DNA of 6,198 nt from Terriglobia bacterium (GTDB taxonomy: Bacteria > Acidobacteriota > Terriglobia > UBA7540), in contig JASHTO010000569.1 in the NCBI GenBank assembly GCA_030040515.1, positions 1-6,198 on the forward strand. Reading direction: 5' to 3'. Below, piece after piece: positions 4,313-6,198 of the stretch. Numbering within the stretch: the first letter of the stretch is position 1; each line of letters opens with the position of its first letter. The notes under the pieces are model-generated. The model was given only the letters and a program-made list of their open reading frames with translations. It was not told the DNA's origin and searched no databases. The translations under genes and the position numbers were made by a program.

Positions 4313-6198
4313 TCAGATTTCGACCCCCCGCAGCCGCAGCGCATTGGTGATGACCGAGACGGAGCTGAAGGTCATCGCGGCGGCCGCCAGCATGGGGCTG
4401 AGCAGCCAGCCCAGCAACGGATAAAGGACTCCAGCCGCCACCGGCACGCTCACCACATTATAGACGAATGCAAAGAAAAGGTTCTGGCGGATATTGCCCA
4501 GCGTGGCGCGGCTCAGGCGGCGGGCTCGCACGATGCCGCGCAGATCGCCTTTTACCAAAGTAATGCCGGCGTTTTCCATGGCCACGTCCGTGCCCGTTCC
4601 CATGGCGATTCCCACGTGCGCCGCCGCCAGCGCGGGCGCGTCATTCACGCCATCGCCGGCCATGGCCACGATGCGGCCCTCCGCCCGGAGTTTCTTCACG
4701 ATGTCGCCTTTGCGCGCGGGTTGCACCTCCGCTTCGTAGACGTCAATTCCCAGTTCGCGGGCAACGGCTTCGGCGGACTTATGATTGTCTCCGGTCAGCA
4801 TGACGATGCGCAGCCCCTCCTGGTGAAGTTGCCTGAGGGTTTCCGGCGCGGAATGCCGGATGGGATCCTTCACGGCCAGGACGGCGGCCGGCTTCTGATC
4901 AACCGCGAGAAAAACCGCCGTCGCTTCGTCCCGGCGAAGGTCGTCGGCGTCGTGCTGCAACACATCGTGGGGAATCTTGAGCGAATCGAATAGCGCCTCA
5001 TTGCCGAGCGCCACGGATTGACCATTGAGGGTTCCCGTAACGCCCTGGCCGGGGAAAGCATGGAAGTCCTTCACCGGGAAGACCTGAAGGGAAAGCGCGT
5101 CCGCTGCAGCCAAAATCGCGCCCGCAAGGGGATGCTCGCTGCCGCGCTCAAGCCCGGCGGCAATCGCCACCAGGTCGGATTCCTCCCAACCGGGCTGCGG
5201 CTTGACGGCCGAAATGTGGGGCCTGCCCGCGGTCAGCGTACCGGTTTTGTCGATGATCAGTGTATCCACCTTGGCGAGAGTTTCCAGCGCCTCGGCATTG
5301 CGGATCAGCACTCCTGCCGCGGCGCCGCGCCCCGTGCCCACCATGATCGACATGGGCGTCGCAAGCCCCAGCGCGCAGGGGCAGGCGATAATCAACACGG
5401 CGACGGCATTCATCAGCGCGTGGGCCAGGCGCGGCTGCGGGCCGAGCGCCATCCAGGCCGCAAAGGTGACGCAGGCGACGCCGATGACCGCCGGAACGAA
5501 ATAGGAAGCCGCCACGTCGGCAAGCCGCTGAATAGGCGCGCGCGTGCGCTGAGCTTCTTCCACCATCGCCACGATTTGCGCGAGCATCGTTTCGCTGCCC
5601 ACGTGTTCGGCGCGCATCACAAAGCTGCCCGCACCGTTCATTGTGCCGCCGGTTACCAGATCGTCCTCGTGCTTTTCCACGGGAAGGGATTCGCCCGTCA
5701 CCATCGATTCGTCCACGGAGCTTGCGCCCTCGATGAGGCTGCCATCGACGGGGATTTTTTCGCCAGGCCGCACGCGGAGGCGGTCTCCGGGGTTGATCTG
5801 GTCGAGTGGTATATCTTCTTCCCCGCCGTCGGGATTAAGGCGGCGGGCGGTTTTGGGGGCGAGGCCCAGCAGAGCTTCCAGCGCGCTCCGTGTGCGGCTG
5901 CGCGCGCGCAATTCCAGCACCTGCCCCAAAAGGACCAACGTGGTGATTGTCGCGGCGGCTTCGAAATAAACGGGAACTTCACCTGACGCGAGACGCGACG
6001 AAGGCGGAAAAACCTGCGGGAAGACCGTTGCGAATACGCTGTAGATATAAGCCGTGCCCGTTCCCAGGGCGATGAGCGTGAACATGTTCAGGCTGCGATT
6101 CGCAACAGAGGCCCAGCCGCGCCGGAAAAACGGCCAACCGCCCCAAAGGACGACGGGAGTGGCAAGGAGCAATTCGATCCAGCTCTGCCGTCCCAGCT
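4313..6198 (-). CDS. copA: Copper(I)-exporting P1B-type ATPase, N-terminus outside window
   Basis: An ATP-driven inner-membrane pump that exports Cu(+) (EC 7.2.2.8) and so protects against copper. 627 residues are visible, and the frame is open at base 6198: the sequence before the first in-frame TTG (6172) reads LGRQSWIE, which continues the usual membrane helix, so that TTG is not the start. Counting from that TTG codon as residue 1: a GG-kinked helix near 11-12 (helix MB), actuator-domain TGES (159-162), copper-gate CPC (264-266), phosphorylated Asp308 in DKTGTLT, nucleotide-binding HP (347-348), TGDN (460-463) and the GDGVND hinge (506-511). Tyr571-Asn572 and M600-xxx-S604 complete the set of membrane ligands typical of Cu(+) pumps, so silver/copper specificity is well supported over zinc or cadmium. 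The missing part should hold helix MA and any N-terminal HMA domain. The downstream HMA-like gene is probably co-transcribed. Confidence 0.97.
   Translation of the reverse strand, partial: LGRQSWIELLLATPVVLWGGWPFFRRGWASVANRSLNMFTLIALGTGTAYIYSVFATVFPQVFPPSSRLASGEVPVYFEAAATITTLVLLGQVLELRARSRTRSALEALLGLAPKTARRLNPDGGEEDIPLDQINPGDRLRVRPGEKIPVDGSLIEGASSVDESMVTGESLPVEKHEDDLVTGGTMNGAGSFVMRAEHVGSETMLAQIVAMVEEAQRTRAPIQRLADVAASYFVPAVIGVACVTFAAWMALGPQPRLAHALMNAVAVLIIACPCALGLATPMSIMVGTGRGAAAGVLIRNAEALETLAKVDTLIIDKTGTLTAGRPHISAVKPQPGWEESDLVAIAAGLERGSEHPLAGAILAAADALSLQVFPVKDFHAFPGQGVTGTLNGQSVALGNEALFDSLKIPHDVLQHDADDLRRDEATAVFLAVDQKPAAVLAVKDPIRHSAPETLRQLHQEGLRIVMLTGDNHKSAEAVARELGIDVYEAEVQPARKGDIVKKLRAEGRIVAMAGDGVNDAPALAAAHVGIAMGTGTDVAMENAGITLVKGDLRGIVRARRLSRATLGNIRQNLFFAFVYNVVSVPVAAGVLYPLLGWLLSPMLAAAAMTFSSVSVITNALRLRGVEI

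Noticed and set aside
5018..5986. Long open frame on the plus strand (322 codons)
   Set aside because: It lies entirely opposite copA, which has every P-type ATPase motif intact. The translation is rich in Arg, His and Gly with no recognisable domain, as expected of an antisense shadow in GC-rich DNA.
1..6198. Defence system, CRISPR array, mobile element or RNA gene
   Set aside because: No repeats with spacers, transposase or integrase motifs, terminal inverted repeats, or tRNA/rRNA-like sequence were seen on either strand.

Overview
The window is GC-rich (roughly 60% by eye) bacterial DNA. It holds six protein-coding genes, all read from the minus strand, so in transcription order they run from the right edge to the left. 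I see no rRNA, tRNA, CRISPR array, insertion sequence or phage gene. The base composition and gene style would fit a soil-type bacterium such as an Acidobacteriota or a proteobacterium. That is a guess from general character, because no phylogenetic marker gene is present.

Right part (3927-6198): a copper(I)-exporting P1B-type ATPase (copA), whose N-terminal end lies outside the window. After an 83-bp gap comes a 100-residue protein that looks like a heavy-metal-associated (HMA) fold whose CxxC copper site has been lost. The gap holds a perfect 14-bp tandem repeat that also forms one arm of a long imperfect hairpin. These two genes probably form a copper-handling unit.

Middle part (2028-3905): a striking AT-rich patch of about 60 bp with a perfect TTGACA box precedes a DUF2461 (TIGR02453 family) gene. 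That gene is followed 60 bp later by an NAD-dependent epimerase/dehydratase of the extended SDR superfamily. The two may share a transcript, but nothing links their functions directly.

Left part (1-2027): a good extended -10 promoter drives a gene for an exported protein of no family I recognise. Its ribosome-binding site places the start at a TTG at 1792, 36 bases inside the longest open frame. The last gene is a class I SAM-dependent methyltransferase that runs off the left edge. It is easily missed because its frame has no stop inside the window.

Overall this is a mostly ordinary chromosomal stretch. The most interesting items are the CxxC-less HMA-like protein beside copA, the heptad-like repeat between them, and the unrecognised exported protein. 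I found no convincing evidence of a new multi-gene system.
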